From: Selaginella moellendorffii
Lineage: Eukaryota > Streptophyta > Lycopodiopsida > Selaginellales > Selaginellaceae
Direction: 5' to 3'
DNA length: 64,000 nucleotides
Assembly (NCBI RefSeq): GCF_000143415.4
Contig: NW_003314277.1
Coordinates: forward strand, 865,878-929,877
The translations under genes were made by a program, and so were the position numbers. This document shows, in pieces, positions 41,938 to 53,830 of the stretch (its first letter is position 1; each line of letters starts with the position of its first letter). A model generated the notes under the pieces. The model saw only the letters and a program-made list of their open reading frames with translations, was not told where the DNA came from and searched no databases.

Positions 41938-44015
41938 ATGAGGGCGCTGATTCTTCTGGCATCGATGTGCTGCATTGCGGCCTTGATCAAGAATGTCGCG
42001 GATGCGTTTGGCGTCCACCAGAAGATCTGGGAGCCGAAGAGGCCGCGATCGACGCAGGCATACGTGACGCTGCTCTATGGCGACGAGTTCTTGCTGGGAG
42101 TGCGCGTCCTTGGGAAATCCATCCGTGACACGGGAACGAGCAAGGATTTGGCAGTTCTTGTGTCCGACGGTGTCTCCATGGATGCGATCAGGCTTCTGGA
42201 AGTAAGTTCTCTTTTTTAGTTTTTTAGTTTTGTCTGGTAAGTTGGATTCCATTTTCATTTTTCTCTTTGAGCAGGCTGATGGATGGATTGTGGAACGAAT
42301 CGAATTGCTCTCAAATCCCAACCAGCAACGCCCAGCTAGGTTCTGGGGAGTCTACACGAAGCTCAAGATTTTTAACATGACACAGTACCAGAAAGGTGTG
42401 TGATCTATTCGTTTTTTTTCTCTATCTTTGAAATGGCATTCTGGCAGTTGTATACTTGGACGCTGATACAATCGTCGTAAAAGACATTGAGGATCTTTTC
42501 CAGTGCCAGAAGTTTTGTGCCAATCTCAAACATTCCGAGCGTCTCAACTCCGGGGTGATGGTCGTAGAGCCCTCGGCAGAACTCTTCGACGACATGCTTA
42601 AGAAAGTTAGTACGCTCCCCTCGTACACTGGAGGTTCGTCTAGAAAAAAAATTGTTTTTCTTACAAACTTATCATCGCTGCTCGCAGGTGATCAAGGTTT
42701 CCTCAACTCCTATTACCCAGACTTTCCCAATGCACAGCTCTTTGATCCCAATCTCAAGCCAGATCAAAGAACACCGCGGCAAATGGAGCGACTTTCGACC
42801 CTCTACAATGCCGACGTCGGGCTTTACGTACTGGCAAATAAAGTAGGTACTCGCTCGGACGTTCTTTTCTTCATGTCGTTAACGAGCTTTAACTCTTGCA
42901 GTGGATGGTTGATGGAAGCCAATTACGCGTTGTTCACTACACTCTCGGTCCTCTAAAACCTTGGGACTGGTGGACCGAGTGGCTTTTGAAGCCAGTCGAT
43001 CTATGGCAGGTAATCTGGAAACGCTCATCTCATCTTAAAGTCTGTAACTTAAGCCTCTTCGCAGGACATTCGGAGGTCTCTAAAGAGGTCTTTGCCAGGC
43101 ACGGGCGGGGGACTAGTTCCACACGACCGATTCGTCGTCGGTGTGCTCTCAGTCCTTCCAGTTTTCTTTGTGGCGTTCCTGATTTGGTACCGACGTCGTC
43201 CTCCAAATGTGAGTTTTATACTTTTCATACTTTCTGGTTTTTACTAGATAAGCTATTCCCAGGGCGTTCGTACTCCTCTTTGCAATGCCTCCCTCAGTGG
43301 ATGGATGCGGCAGTTTCGATTGTACAGGACCGTTTTGGGTGTTTTTTCAGCTGCTGGAAACGGTGCAAACTACCAGGTACTTTTCCTCTAGCGTGAAACT
43401 AACGTGAAGCGGTCGTTTTTGTTTACAGAATGGCCATACCAAGCACATTGCTCTCATATCCATCGTCGTTTGCTTTGTGCTGGCTTTGTTATCAGCTGGC
43501 GAAGCTTTTCATCTTATTCCCCGTCAAGTGATGCCATGGACCGGAATGCTACTTCTCTACGAGTGGACAATTTTTCTGTTCTCGCTCAGCTTTGGAACGT
43601 TCCTCGGCCTTCTTTACGACTGGGGAAAATCCACGTCAAGCTCATCTTCGCCGCCATACAAAGGTAAAGCACTTCTCGCGAGCGAGACGCTCATTTTCCG
43701 TAGCAGGTCACTCTAAGCAAGCGTCGATTTGGGACATGGAAACAACGTCGTATGGCTTTGGGATGGCTGCTCTGACTCTCCTGGTTCCCTGTTTGCCGTT
43801 TCTTCTCGGAATCACGGCCATGTTTGCGAGGTAAACAAAGCTTCTTGCGAGAATCAAAGACGCGAAAGTTTTTCTTCAACAGGGTGGGAACGTTTGTTGG
43901 AGCGGGGATGGTGCTCGCGGTGTTCATGACATACTCTGCGCAAAACTTGGGTGTTCGCTGGTTTCTACTTGGTCGAGAGGATGGTGGCTCGTCTCTCGAC
44001 TTGATGAATCATTGA
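41938..44015 (+). CDS. IPUT1: GT8-family glucuronosyltransferase, IPUT1/PGSIP6-like
   Basis: Ten exons: 41938-42201, 42275-42395, 42448-42633, 42688-42842, 42902-43009, 43065-43208, 43263-43376, 43429-43663, 43707-43830, 43883-44015, phase-continuous, 527 codons. The first 22 residues are a signal peptide or anchor. Residues ~40-290 are a GT8 catalytic domain: AYVTLLYGDEFLLGVRVLG, KVVYLDADTIVV with the DxD metal site, LNSGVMVVEPS, and the HYTLGPLKPWDWW motif. The C-terminal half has about five hydrophobic segments, which separates this group from the soluble glycogenin-like members and matches PGSIP6-8. Family knowledge: IPUT1 adds glucuronic acid to inositol phosphorylceramide in the Golgi, the first step of GIPC sphingolipid glycosylation. 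The plasma-membrane effect is on salt sensing and fertility. It ends 97 bp from the stop of convergent GAPN. Confidence 0.93.
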
Positions 44016-44112
44016 TCATTGCAACCTCTTCGGAAGTTTTGTTCGCATGTAAACTATGGTGTGATAAGAGAAAAGTTTTAGCTGGTCAACATTCGCAAAC
44101 CTTTTGGTTCTC

Positions 44113-46325
44113 TCAAGCTATGGTATACGAGTTTGATGGCAAGTTCATAACAGTCGTCTTGATTTTCACCATCATGTTGATGCTGTTTGTGATCCCTTGC
44201 GACCCAATGCCACTGTCTCGAACACCCTGCAAATATTTTTCGACGAGCTCTCTTTAGCACCGCAAAACTCTAGCGTGTTTTCTACAAAACCTGGAATGGA
44301 AAGTGATCCGGTCCCCTCGCTGGTGCAGCATTGATCTGAACGGTTCCAGTTTCCATAGCATCACTCACCTGCATCGCTCTGTCAAGACTCTGGGTGAAAA
44401 CACACCCCTGCATTTTAGAAAAACAACGAAATAGTTAGAAACTTTCCAAAAGTATGGCTTTTCTAGCGAACCTGGAGCCCGTATCTGCTCGCATTGCAAT
44501 GTTTGATGCCTTCTTCCTGCGTCTTGATTCGGATCACTGGGATAATTGGACCAAACGGCTCTTCCCACGCTATTCTCATCTCGGGCTTCACTTTGTCTAC
44601 CAAAATAGGCCAGATGAGATTTCCTTGCCTTTTCCAATCCTGGTTGGAACAAGCAAAACAGAATGATTGAGTCGAAGGAATGTTTGCTATGCTGTAATCT
44701 ATAGTATGGTACCTGACATAGTTTTGCACCCTTTTGCTTTGCATCGCTCACAAGCCCCTCGATAAAGTTGGCTGAAGCATCGCTAACGACTGGAACAATA
44801 TCACAATCCTGTTCTGGTGGCCCAACCGTGAGCTTTGCGACCTTGGCGTTGATTTTGCTCACTAGAGTATCCGCTATGCTTTCTTGAGCCAGCACAACTT
44901 TAACTGCCGTGCACCGTTGCCCGCTACACGAGAACAACAAAACCATGAATAAAAAGAAAGAGAAAAACTCTGCAAAACGCACCTAAACGCAAAGCCACCT
45001 TTGATCACATTCGTAGCAGCAGCCTCAAGATCTGCATCATCAAGAACAATAAACGCGTCCTTGCCACCCAGCTCCATTTGTAGCGGGACCATGTTTGCCT
45101 TTCTGGAAATGGAGATTCCAGTTTCGCATCCACCTGTAAAACTGCAATAACATAAGTCAAGGCTGAGTGTAAAGTTCCTGAGGGATGATTCAGGCACCTG
45201 ATACAGTTCACCATGGGATGTGTCGTCAGGTAATCACCAAGCTCAGAGACCTTTATCGTCACGCATGAGAGCAATCCCTTTGGAAATCCAGCCAAGTGGA
45301 AACAATGCATCATGTGAATAGCGGAGACAGCTCCCTGCGAGAGATAAAACAAAATAAGAAAAAGTCGAGAGTCCCGTGATGATGAACGTCATACTTGAGT
45401 TGGAGGCTTCAACACCACTGCATTTCCAGCAATCAAAGCCGGGCCGAGCTTGGATACAGACAGGTTCACTGGATAGTTAAACGGAGGAATGCAAAGAACA
45501 ACCCCAAGAGGAACCTGCACTGAATACAAACGAAAGAGCCTAAGAAGTGTCGTGGCACAGAAAAACACAAACGAGACAAATCTTTGATTACCTTCGATGT
45601 GAAGCAAAGCTTGTTTCTGTCATTCCCGGGAAAAGAATCGGAGACTAGAAACTTTCCTTGCGATAGGATACGTATGCCTTCTTCAGCAGTGTAAACTATA
45701 AGATCTGCTGAGCGCACCACCTATAGAACAGCACAGAAAGTTGAGAAGACACTCACACAAAACAAAAGAAAAGGTGATGGACCTCGGTCACTGAATCCTT
45801 AGCGGGCTTGGCAACTTCTCTCACTAAGCACTCGGCAATAGGAGTTTTGTGCGCTTTGAGAATAGCGGCAGCCTTGTACAAGTACTCGGCTCTCTTGCAA
45901 AGGGGCACCTTTGCCCATTCCTTTTGTGCTTTCTTAGCACTCTGGAAGGCCTTATTCACCTCATCTCTCGTACAAGCTGTAGTAGAGAGCATTGGCTTTT
46001 TTTAAGAAAAAGTTCCTTTCTATGTTTCCCTTGGACTGGACCGACCTTTAGATCCTAGAGAAATGCAGGGATTTAATGCAAAAGAAAAAAAGGAATGAAA
46101 GAAGAGCTAGACACTAAATTCTCGCCATGGAAGAAAAAGGACGAGGAATTTCGAGCTTACCAGTCACTTTGTACTGCGTCTTGCCATTGGAAGGATTGAG
46201 AACCGCGAGCGACTTCCCCGACGACGAAGTCTTCCATTCCCCGTCGGCGTAGTAGCAGAAGACGTCGCCGTCGAGCACGGATTTGAAGGGGCCCTGTCCC
46301 GCGAGCCCCAATCCGAGGCCGCCAT
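44113..46325 (-). CDS. GAPN: Non-phosphorylating NADP-glyceraldehyde-3-phosphate dehydrogenase (ALDH11)
   Basis: Ten exons on the minus strand: exon 1 ending at 46161, then 45976-45783, 45720-45592, 45514-45395, 45334-45198, 45141-44983, 44923-44713, 44639-44472, 44407-44291, 44226-44113. All are phase-continuous and nearly collinear with plant GAPN. The exon 1 frame contains [14 protein letters not shown]. Catalytic elements are MELGGKDAF (general-base Glu) and SGQRCTAVK (nucleophilic Cys). It ends [19 protein letters not shown] and SYTIA. It oxidises glyceraldehyde 3-phosphate to 3-phosphoglycerate with NADP in the cytosol, supplying NADPH. Odd point: the reading frame of exon 1 runs back to a stop without any ATG. 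The nearest good ATG (46325, MAASDWG) is in another frame, so a base may be missing or added between 46325 and 46280. The 5' end given here is therefore provisional. Confidence 0.88.
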
Positions 46326-46624
46326 CGCAGCCGCAGCTGCTGAGGACGCCGCGAATGCACTCCAGCGTGCCCGATGGATCGGATCCAACCCTAGGGAGGA
46401 AGATCGACCCTGCGCATTCCAAGAACCCTAAAAAACGATCCCCCGCATTTTTAGGGCTGAAGGGACGTGTCCTTTCAGCTGACTTTGCCGTTGGGAATTA
46501 GGGCAAACACGCAGTGGAGATGACGTGGCAGGGCAGCCTCCGTCCACGTGTCATAAATCGCGCGAGCTTGGAAGAGCCCTAGGTCATTCTCTAGAGGAAG
46601 AAGCGAGCTACAGGAGCGCCAACA

Positions 46625-47403
46625 ATGAGTACCATGAAGTTCTGCCGCGAGTGGTACGCTTTCTTTTCCAGTTTCTGGCATTTAGATCATCGGGATGGAT
46701 TCTCTCTACATCTATTTTTCATGAGCTTGTGAGCATCTAAGTTTCATTAGATTGGAGCAGTAAGCTAGATTTCGTGTGCGTAATCTGGGTGTGGCTTGCT
46801 CATTTCTCCCTCGGTGTGAATTGCTCCATTTCTTCGTCACGATTTCTTTTCTTTGCAGCAATAATATTTTGTACCCAAAAGAGGATCGTGACCAGAAGCT
46901 GCTCCTGTACGCTTGTCGCAACTGCGATCACCAGGTAGGACCCTCTTCTCTCTCTCTCTCTCTCTCTCTTTTTCCTTCCAATCCTTCCTTTGGTTTGAAA
47001 AATCTTTGAAACTTTGTTCTCCCAAATTCTGGGATTCCACTTTGTAGGAGGCTGCCGACAACAATTGCGTGTATCGGAACGAAGTTCATCACACAGCCGA
47101 TGAGAGAACGCAGGTTCTCCAAGATGTTGCGTCGGATCCCACGCTTCCCCGCACAAAGGATGTGCGATGCTCGCGATGCAAGCATGGAGAAGCAGTCTTC
47201 TTCCAGGTACAAAAAAAAAAAAAAAGAAAAACAGAGAGAGAGATCAATCAACACTAGAAAAAAGTTTCCAGATCCTCTCCTCTATTTTTCTTACATTGTT
47301 GTTACACTGTTGTCTCTATCAGGCAACAGCGAGGGGTGAGGAAGGGATGACGCTATTTTTCGTATGCTGTAATCCCAATTGCGGCTATCGCTGGAGGGAT
47401 TGA
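46625..47403 (+). CDS. RPB9: RNA polymerase II subunit RPB9
   Basis: Four exons: 46625-46653, 46859-46934, 47048-47206, 47323-47403, phase-continuous, 114 codons, the usual RPB9 length. The N-terminal zinc ribbon comprises MKFCREC and YACRNCDH. The C-terminal TFIIS-like ribbon comprises [15 protein letters not shown] and [11 protein letters not shown]. The linker holds DPTLPRTKD, the conserved element that contacts the polymerase. RPB9 helps start-site choice, elongation fidelity and TFIIS response; in plants the subunit can be shared with Pol V. A (CT)n tract lies in intron 2. The gene is divergent from GAPN, sharing a few hundred base pairs of promoter. Confidence 0.96.
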
Positions 47404-47434
47404 TCAAAAGAACATATCGGGTAAGATCAAGTTG

Positions 47435-47514
47435 GCATTTCGTGAGAGATCTTATTAGCTAGTGACTTTTTAGTGCATTTCGTGAGAGATCTCATTAGCC
47501 AGTGACTTTTTAGT
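47435..47514. repeat. Tandem duplication, two copies of 40 bp
   Basis: Adjacent copies 47435-47474 and 47475-47514, starting GCATTTCGTGAGAGATCT and ending GACTTTTTAGT, with two differences. They lie directly after the RPB9 stop codon, in its probable 3' untranslated region. Confidence 0.9.
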
Positions 47515-48703
47515 GCTCGCGAAGTGTTTCCTCCACTTCGGAACGCGTGCGTTTTTCGCTACAGTTCTTATCTTACACTTGAAAGTTATAGATTTTTCGT
47601 GTCAATCTCAGATGGTTATATTTTTTTTGTGTGTGTCATTCCTCTCCTTTTCAGACGCGACACATATCACAAAACTTTTGCGGACGCGATTTGCTTGTGG
47701 GGTTAGTCACAATCTGGAATCGCTCGCTTTCGTCGCGGTTTGCTGGATGCCCGTGTGCTGTCCTCGTCTCTTCGAGCAGCAGCATTTGGATCTAGCTCGA
47801 GAGGCGAGCGAACTTGGAGATGGGTCCATGCGCTTGTCATCGATTTCTATACTTTTTTCTTCTCCAAGACCTTGGTCTCTTATGAATATCACTCATTTCC
47901 CTATGGTGGTTCCTTGTACACTTCACTGCTTGCTCTCCACAACGCGAGAATTTGGCAGCGCGTCCTCGTCTCGAGAAAAAACATTCGGTGCCATGTCGCT
48001 CGCAAAGGCGACTGCTTACGGCTTCGCCACTTGGAATATTCAAGTACCATCAATCATACTTCCATTCCATCCCATAAATAACAATTTTAAAACAAAAAAA
48101 TGAAATCAAAAGTAGAAATCAAAACATAAAAAAAAAAGAAGAAGCTTCCTATCCATGAGTTGGAGCCAATTCTCTATGGTACATCCCATAAGTTAGAAAA
48201 AATGGAAAGTAAAATTTAGAGAAAAAAAGAGTAGAAATCAAAAAGATTCCAACCCGTGGTTGACTAGATCATAGAGCTTGATACAGGCTCTTTATAAAGA
48301 AAAAGAGAAATTAAGATCGTCTAGAACCTTTATGTTGAATCAAAATGGGAGTTGTAACAAGATTGGTAGAAATTGTTGGGTCCCATTGACCACCTCACTC
48401 GACGCAGACGCACACCACCATCCCTTTGTGTGTTTGCGTGGCCTACTAGCGCTACCAAAAGAGAGAGAGAGAGAGAGGAAAGCTATGGATCCCCCCTCGA
48501 TAGAGAAAGATTGAAAGAAAGGAAGGAGGAGAAAAAAAAAAGAGAGAAAGACCCTCCTCATCCGCCCTTTACTTAAACCACGCTCTTTCTTCCTCCATTC
48601 CGCCCAGACGGCCAATTCCCCATAAAGATACTTCACGGGCGATCAGTCCCTCCATCCATCCATCGCTCGTGCTGGTCGATCGAGCGAGCAAAGGGAATTC
48701 TCC
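47515..48703. other. Intergenic region before the aspartic protease gene
   Basis: No convincing gene. Several open frames at 47.5-48.1 kb show no protein similarity. The AT-rich part (48.06-48.3 kb) is followed by A/G-rich sequence and the leader of the protease gene. Confidence 0.5.
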
Positions 48704-50266
48704 ATGGCGTCGGCCAAATTCTTTGCGCTGGCGCTCCTCAGCTACGCATTCCTGCTGCTCATCGTCGCCACGCTGCTGCTCGCGGCGGTGCCGAGGATTC
48801 ACGTCCACAATTTCACGCCCCAGCGCCAGCGATCGTCGGGGATAGCGAGCGGCCACCAAGAACACATGCGCCGGAAGCTCCTCGCCCACCAAGAACACTC
48901 TGTAGAGCAGGGGTCGATGAGCAGCACGATTTCCTCCAAATCCTCGGCGGTTCCTTCCCAATCCTCGACAATTCCTGGATTCCGCGCTAGCCTGGTGCGC
49001 CGATCGTCGACCCACGCCGCCAATTCCACCCGCGCCGAGCGATTGCGCGACGCCGTCCACCGCAGCAAGGCCAGAGCCAAGGCCCTGGCCGAGAGGATGA
49101 GCGAGAAGATCACGCCCACCAAGCTTGATTACCAGTCACCAGTGGCGTCGATCAGCGGCGCCTACACCATGGAGATCGAGCTGGGCAGCCCACCCAAGAA
49201 ATTCAACGCGATCGTCGACACTGGCAGCGATCTCGTGTGGATCCAGTGCAAGCCATGCTCGCAGTGCTACAGTCAGAGCGATCCCATCTACGATCCATCC
49301 GCCAGTTCCACCTTCGCCAAGACGTCGTGCTCCACATCGAGCTGCCAGAGCCTCCCAGCGTCGGGCTGTAGCTCCTCCTCCAAGACGTGCATCTATGGCT
49401 ACCAATACGGCGATTCTTCGAGCACGCAGGGCGATTTCGCGCTGGAGACGCTGACGCTGCGATCCAGCGATGGCAGCTCCAAGGCATTCCCCAATTTCCA
49501 ATTCGGATGTGGGCGATTGAATTCCGGCTCCTTCGGCGGCGCCGCTGGGATCGTGGGGCTCGGCCAGGGCAAAATCTCGCTCGCCACGCAGCTGGGCTCG
49601 GCGATCAACAACAAATTCTCCTACTGCCTCGTCGATTTCGACGACGATTCATCCAAAACGAGCCCCCTGATCTTCGGCTCTTCGGCATCCACGGGCTCTG
49701 GCGCGATCTCCACTCCAATCATCCCCAATTCCGGGCGATCGACGTACTACTTCGTGGGGCTGGAAGGCATCAGCGTCGGCGGCAAGCAGCTCTCCCTGGC
49801 GACGCGCGCGATCGACTTCCTGTCCGTGAGGAACAAGAAGAAGCTGCGCGTCCGTGCCCTAGAGGTAAACTCCGGCGGTACCATCTTTGACAGCGGTACG
49901 ACGCTGACGCTACTGGACGACGCGGTCTACGCCAAGGTCAAATCGGCGTTTGCCAGCTCAGTGTCGCTCCCCACCGTCGATGCCTCCAGCTCGGGCTTTG
50001 ACCTCTGCTATGACGTGTCCAAGAGCAAAAACTTCAAATTTCCCGCGCTCACGCTGGCGTTCAAGGGCACCAAGTTTTCACCCCCCCAGAAGAATTACTT
50101 CGTGATAGTCGACACGGCGGAGACGGTGGCGTGCCTGGCAATGGGCGGCTCGGGCAGCCTCGGGCTGGGAATCATAGGGAATCTCATGCAGCAAAACTAC
50201 CACGTGGTGTACGACCGCGGTACGAGCACCATCTCCATGTCCCCCGCGCAGTGCGACTCGTTATAG
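48704..50266 (+). CDS. Nepenthesin-type aspartic protease (A1B family)
   Basis: Single-exon frame of 520 codons. The first ~30 residues are hydrophobic (FFALALLSYAFLLLIVATLLL) and act as signal peptide or anchor, followed by a propeptide of ~110 residues. The catalytic core starts with YTMEIELGSPPKKFNAIVDT. It has both active aspartates, DTGSDLVWIQ and FDSGTTLTLLDD. The cysteine-rich insertion characteristic of nepenthesins is present: CKPCSQCYSQSDPIYDP and CSTSSCQSLPASGC. The C-terminus has GNLMQQNYHVVYD. Family knowledge: extracellular or vacuolar proteases active at low pH, with roles in defence and development. A basic insert RNKKKLRVR just before the second Asp motif is unusual. It converges with PDAT, 392 bp away. 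Start in CCATGG context. Confidence 0.93.
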   Translation: MASAKFFALALLSYAFLLLIVATLLLAAVPRIHVHNFTPQRQRSSGIASGHQEHMRRKLLAHQEHSVEQGSMSSTISSKSSAVPSQSSTIPGFRASLVRRSSTHAANSTRAERLRDAVHRSKARAKALAERMSEKITPTKLDYQSPVASISGAYTMEIELGSPPKKFNAIVDTGSDLVWIQCKPCSQCYSQSDPIYDPSASSTFAKTSCSTSSCQSLPASGCSSSSKTCIYGYQYGDSSSTQGDFALETLTLRSSDGSSKAFPNFQFGCGRLNSGSFGGAAGIVGLGQGKISLATQLGSAINNKFSYCLVDFDDDSSKTSPLIFGSSASTGSGAISTPIIPNSGRSTYYFVGLEGISVGGKQLSLATRAIDFLSVRNKKKLRVRALEVNSGGTIFDSGTTLTLLDDAVYAKVKSAFASSVSLPTVDASSSGFDLCYDVSKSKNFKFPALTLAFKGTKFSPPQKNYFVIVDTAETVACLAMGGSGSLGLGIIGNLMQQNYHVVYDRGTSTISMSPAQCDSL

Positions 50267-50460
50267 CAGCTCCCGCACGAGGCCGCGTACGTGGTACCGC
50301 GCGGTGGTGGCGGTATCGGCCCAATATATTCTGGCGGTGCCGTACAGTGCCGTCGTGCATTGTTCCAAGCGCTTCTCGTGGTATATGTAACTTTCATAGC
50401 CTTAACCTTACAAGTGTGATTGAGTTCTCACATTTGCTCTCGAGTCATATAGAGTGATAT

Positions 50461-50600
50461 TACTACAGGAAAGTTGGTTCCAACTTTAATTCATACTTTG
50501 ATGAAGAGCTTCTTCCACCATATAGAGGGGATACTACAGGAAAGTTGGGAACTACCGAAGTTTCCAACTCGATTCATACTTTCGGATCCTCGATGAAAGT
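50461..50600. repeat. Imperfect direct repeat between two convergent genes
   Basis: TACTACAGGAAAGTTGG occurs at 50461 and 50532, and the sequence that follows (CCAACT, ATTCATACTTT, GATGAA) is shared with an insertion of about 15 bp in the second copy. It occupies the gap between the protease and PDAT stop codons. Confidence 0.7.
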
Positions 50601-50658
50601 GCTCCTTACACCACTTGAATTGATGAGACCTTCGAGCAAAGGATCTCTTGTGGAAGTC

Positions 50659-53096
50659 TCAGAGTTTCAGCTTGATTCGCTCCGACCACTTTGGAAGATT
50701 CGAGACGACCCTGTCGCCACCGAGGTCCCGGCCCGACGCGCCAGCGGCAACCCGGAGAACATCCTCGATCAGCGCAAAGTTTCCCATGATGTCGACATGG
50801 CTGCCGCTCTGCGTGCCGCGGCCTTCGAGCAAATTCGCCGGAGGAGCGTGCTGGAATTCCCGGGTGAAGCTGGAGATGTTGCTTGGGTTGAAGCGAGTCT
50901 TGCCTTGCCACGGCTTGGCACACATGAAGCCTGCGCTGAGGACTGGCACCGTCTCGTCGCCGTCGACGAAGTGGACTCCGCCTTTGAGACATCCTTCCGA
51001 ATCCTTCTCGGCCGATGCGTCGATTCTAAACGGGATGTAGCAAGTGTCGTTGTCTGACGATAGCTTGTAGACGTAGCTTCTCTCGGTCAGGATACCGACA
51101 CCGTACAGGCAAAAGATTTCCATGTCCGGGGCGTTTGGCAGTCTGGAAACAAGAAAAACAAACTTAGGAGAGACAACGAGGATGAAATAAGCACTTACGT
51201 CGACTCGAGAGGATTTGACCAGTACTTGTAATGCTGGTACTTCGGATCCGAAAGGTCGTCAGCAATCTCGTAAGCCCAGTTTGCATCAGCTCGCTTCATC
51301 ATTTGCGGTGCCACGAACCTCAAAACATCAAGCATCCCCGAAGATGTGTACACTTTGCCATCGGCCACGGCTTGAACGCTCTCCCAGCTCATCTCGTGAT
51401 ACTCCGTCCACACGTCTCCGCAAGAGACATTCTCTCGCACGGGCGTTTGTTTATCTATATTCTGTTGAAAGGAAGCATTAGCATGCAATGAGAAAGGTGT
51501 AAAACAACAGCGTACCTTAAAGTCAATCTTTCTATCGAGAGCAGAAGAAGCTTTCTGCACTGAATCTTTTCCGAAAGATACCATCCTCCCGTAGTGTGCC
51601 ATTGGTTTTCCATGCGGTCCCAGCTCTTTCCCATCCGTTATGTTCTTCGTTTGGCATTCGGTAACTTCCTCGACCTTCGGCTTCTTGCCTGAACAATCGT
51701 ATCCTTCTTCTGGCGATGAATCCAAATCTCCCCAGATTACCTCCCCTCCTCTTGGGAGCATCGACATCGTAGCATCCCACGTACGAGTAACTGACATGAT
51801 ATGCTGCAGCGTCTGTAGTCCAAACAATTCGGAGTCAAGAACACCTGGTGCGACAGCTCTGGATACAAAATACAAGACGATAAAACGTGGAAAAAGAAAA
51901 TCAAAGAATACCTTGCAACAGCTATATCTTTCGCTTCAGCGGAGAACAGACCAGCGAATGCTTTAGGAACGCCCAGAAAAGGGCCACCGATGTTCATCAC
52001 GCTTTTGATGTGCTTTGCAACCCAGCCTTCGCCGGCACCGGCACCACCTGCAGAAATCGGCGCTTCCACCCACTTCATAAAGTGTAGAAAATACAACGCC
52101 CCCATAGAGTGCGGTATGACAACCACCTTTTCGTTGTTGTTCGTGCTTACGAGAAGCTCAATGGTGCTTTTCAGCCGGCTCAAGCTTTTATCACGACTCT
52201 GCCAACAAGAAAAGAAAAAAGCAACCCGTTAAATATCAGCAGAGAAAAAGAGAAAGCACAGTCGCCACACTCACCTCTGTATTCTGAAAGGACAGCCTCC
52301 AGTCGTAGGAAGCCATATGCATTGACTTCTCTTCGTATCCCAGCCGAGCCAGATTGTCTATAAGAACAGCCCACACAAAATATCCCGGTGCAAAGTAATC
52401 AGCGGCCACAAGGCCGGACACAGCTCTCACTCGAATGCCGGCCGGATCTAAGCCAGTCTCATTGTCTAGTCTCATGTGCTCTAGCCAGCACAAAGGCCTG
52501 CCAAAACAAAACAAAGCAAGAACTTCATCAAACATTCACGAGAGAGACAAACAAGAACCAACCAAAAAAAAGAAAAACTCGAACCTTTTGTAGACTTCTC
52601 CAAACGTTCCACCCCAGAGTCGCTTTCTAAACAATCCTTCCGCGCAAGGACGTCCAGCCCAGAGCTCCAAGCCACCCGTGACAATCCCAGGAACAAAAAC
52701 AACGGGGTGCTTGACACGGAGCCCCTCTCTGGCCAGCCTTGTCCCGGGAAGCTCCGGCAATGGCCCTGTGATAGCCTCGGTCACGTACTGTGGCAGCGAA
52801 GGGACCGCATTGTAGAGCACCAGAAAGAGCCACCACATGACACACATATAGCCGATGAGCCAGCAGCATGTATCCAGGCAGCGCCACTTTGGCTTCTCGC
52901 GAGCTCGAACGGGGATTCCAGGCACCATGCTAGATTTCCCCTTCTCGTCCTTGCCAATCTTGATAGAATCCTTTCCCCCCTGCTGCTGCTGCTTGGAATT
53001 CTCGCCATTGCTGCCGCTATTACCATCCTCCTGCTGCTGCTGCCGATCCTTGCTTCCTCCATCCTCGTCATTGCCTTGCTTCCGCCGGCGCAGCAT
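50659..53096 (-). CDS. PDAT: Phospholipid:diacylglycerol acyltransferase
   Basis: Six exons on the minus strand: 53096-52585, 52497-52275, 52198-51912, 51858-51516, 51461-51199, 51142-50659, phase-continuous, 703 codons. The first 70 residues are charged and Gln-rich, then comes one membrane helix (IGYMCVMWWLFLVLYNAV). The LCAT-like domain follows: PVVFVPGIVTGGLELWAG with the lid Trp, the nucleophile motif VIPHSMGALYFLHF, the Asp region FVDGDETVPVLS, and the His region SHVDIMGNF. It moves an acyl group from a phospholipid to diacylglycerol in the ER, making triacylglycerol without acyl-CoA. The polymorphic Gln runs near the start (52975-53045) are CAG-type repeats. The start at 53096 (MLRRRKQG) is the first in-frame ATG. 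Confidence 0.96.
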
Positions 53097-53689
53097 TCTC
53101 GGGAGGTCGATCGATCGCTCTAGTTGCAAAATCTGCCCTGATTCATCGATAACCCCTTCAAGAACCCCGGCGATGGACGATTTGGCCGCTGGCGGCCACA
53201 ATCTCACCTCGAGCGATCCGCGGAGTGGATGCGCGCCCTAGAAATCCATCAAAGATGCCACCGCCTTCCGGCTGCTAGCGCTAAAACTTTGTGTGGTACC
53301 TAATGGCCTCGCGTCCATGCACGCAAACACACTAAGTGATATTACTTTTCACCCTAAAGAGAGATACGCCCTTCAACGTGGGAGAATAGAAAACAAAGAA
53401 GGTTCTACATCCTTCTTCGAGAGACTGTATGGCGATCTTATCGATTTTTCGACCGAGATCTTCGATTTTCCTTGTTCTTTTCTGGTGTTCTTCACGATGT
53501 AAATGCCGCAGAGTGATTTGCAACCACAGGGTCCTGTGACAAAAATGGTAAAAATATCTGAAGTTTTCCCAACGATCAAGCCATGTTTAAACACAATGAT
53601 TTAATAATGCCCGCTTCACATGGTATAATAGTATTGCCCCAGCCCAGGCTTGTAGGGTACACTAAAAATTGGGATGTTGCTCCTCCATT
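53097..53689. other. Intergenic region upstream of PDAT
   Basis: Promoter and leader of PDAT on the minus side, then AT-rich sequence with no recognised gene up to the remnant of the small peptide gene. Confidence 0.5.
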
Positions 53690-53800
53690 CATGACTCATT
53701 TCAAGTTGATTAGTCTGTTTCTGTTAACAAGTCTGCTGAGCAACAAGATGCTGATTTGTGATGAAGTCTCTCGTTTTTCAATCCCAAATGTCTGGGACAT
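53690..53800 (+). pseudogene. Decayed 5' part of the small secreted peptide gene
   Basis: The sequence around 53697-53795 aligns with the leader and signal-peptide region of the intact gene at 54128. AAGTT-ATTAGTCTGTTTCT, CAACAAGATG and CTCGTTTTTCA occur in the same order with small deletions. The frame is broken, and the mature cysteine-rich part is not found. Confidence 0.55.
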
Positions 53801-53830
53801 TTGATTATCATAACTGTATGAACAAAGGTG

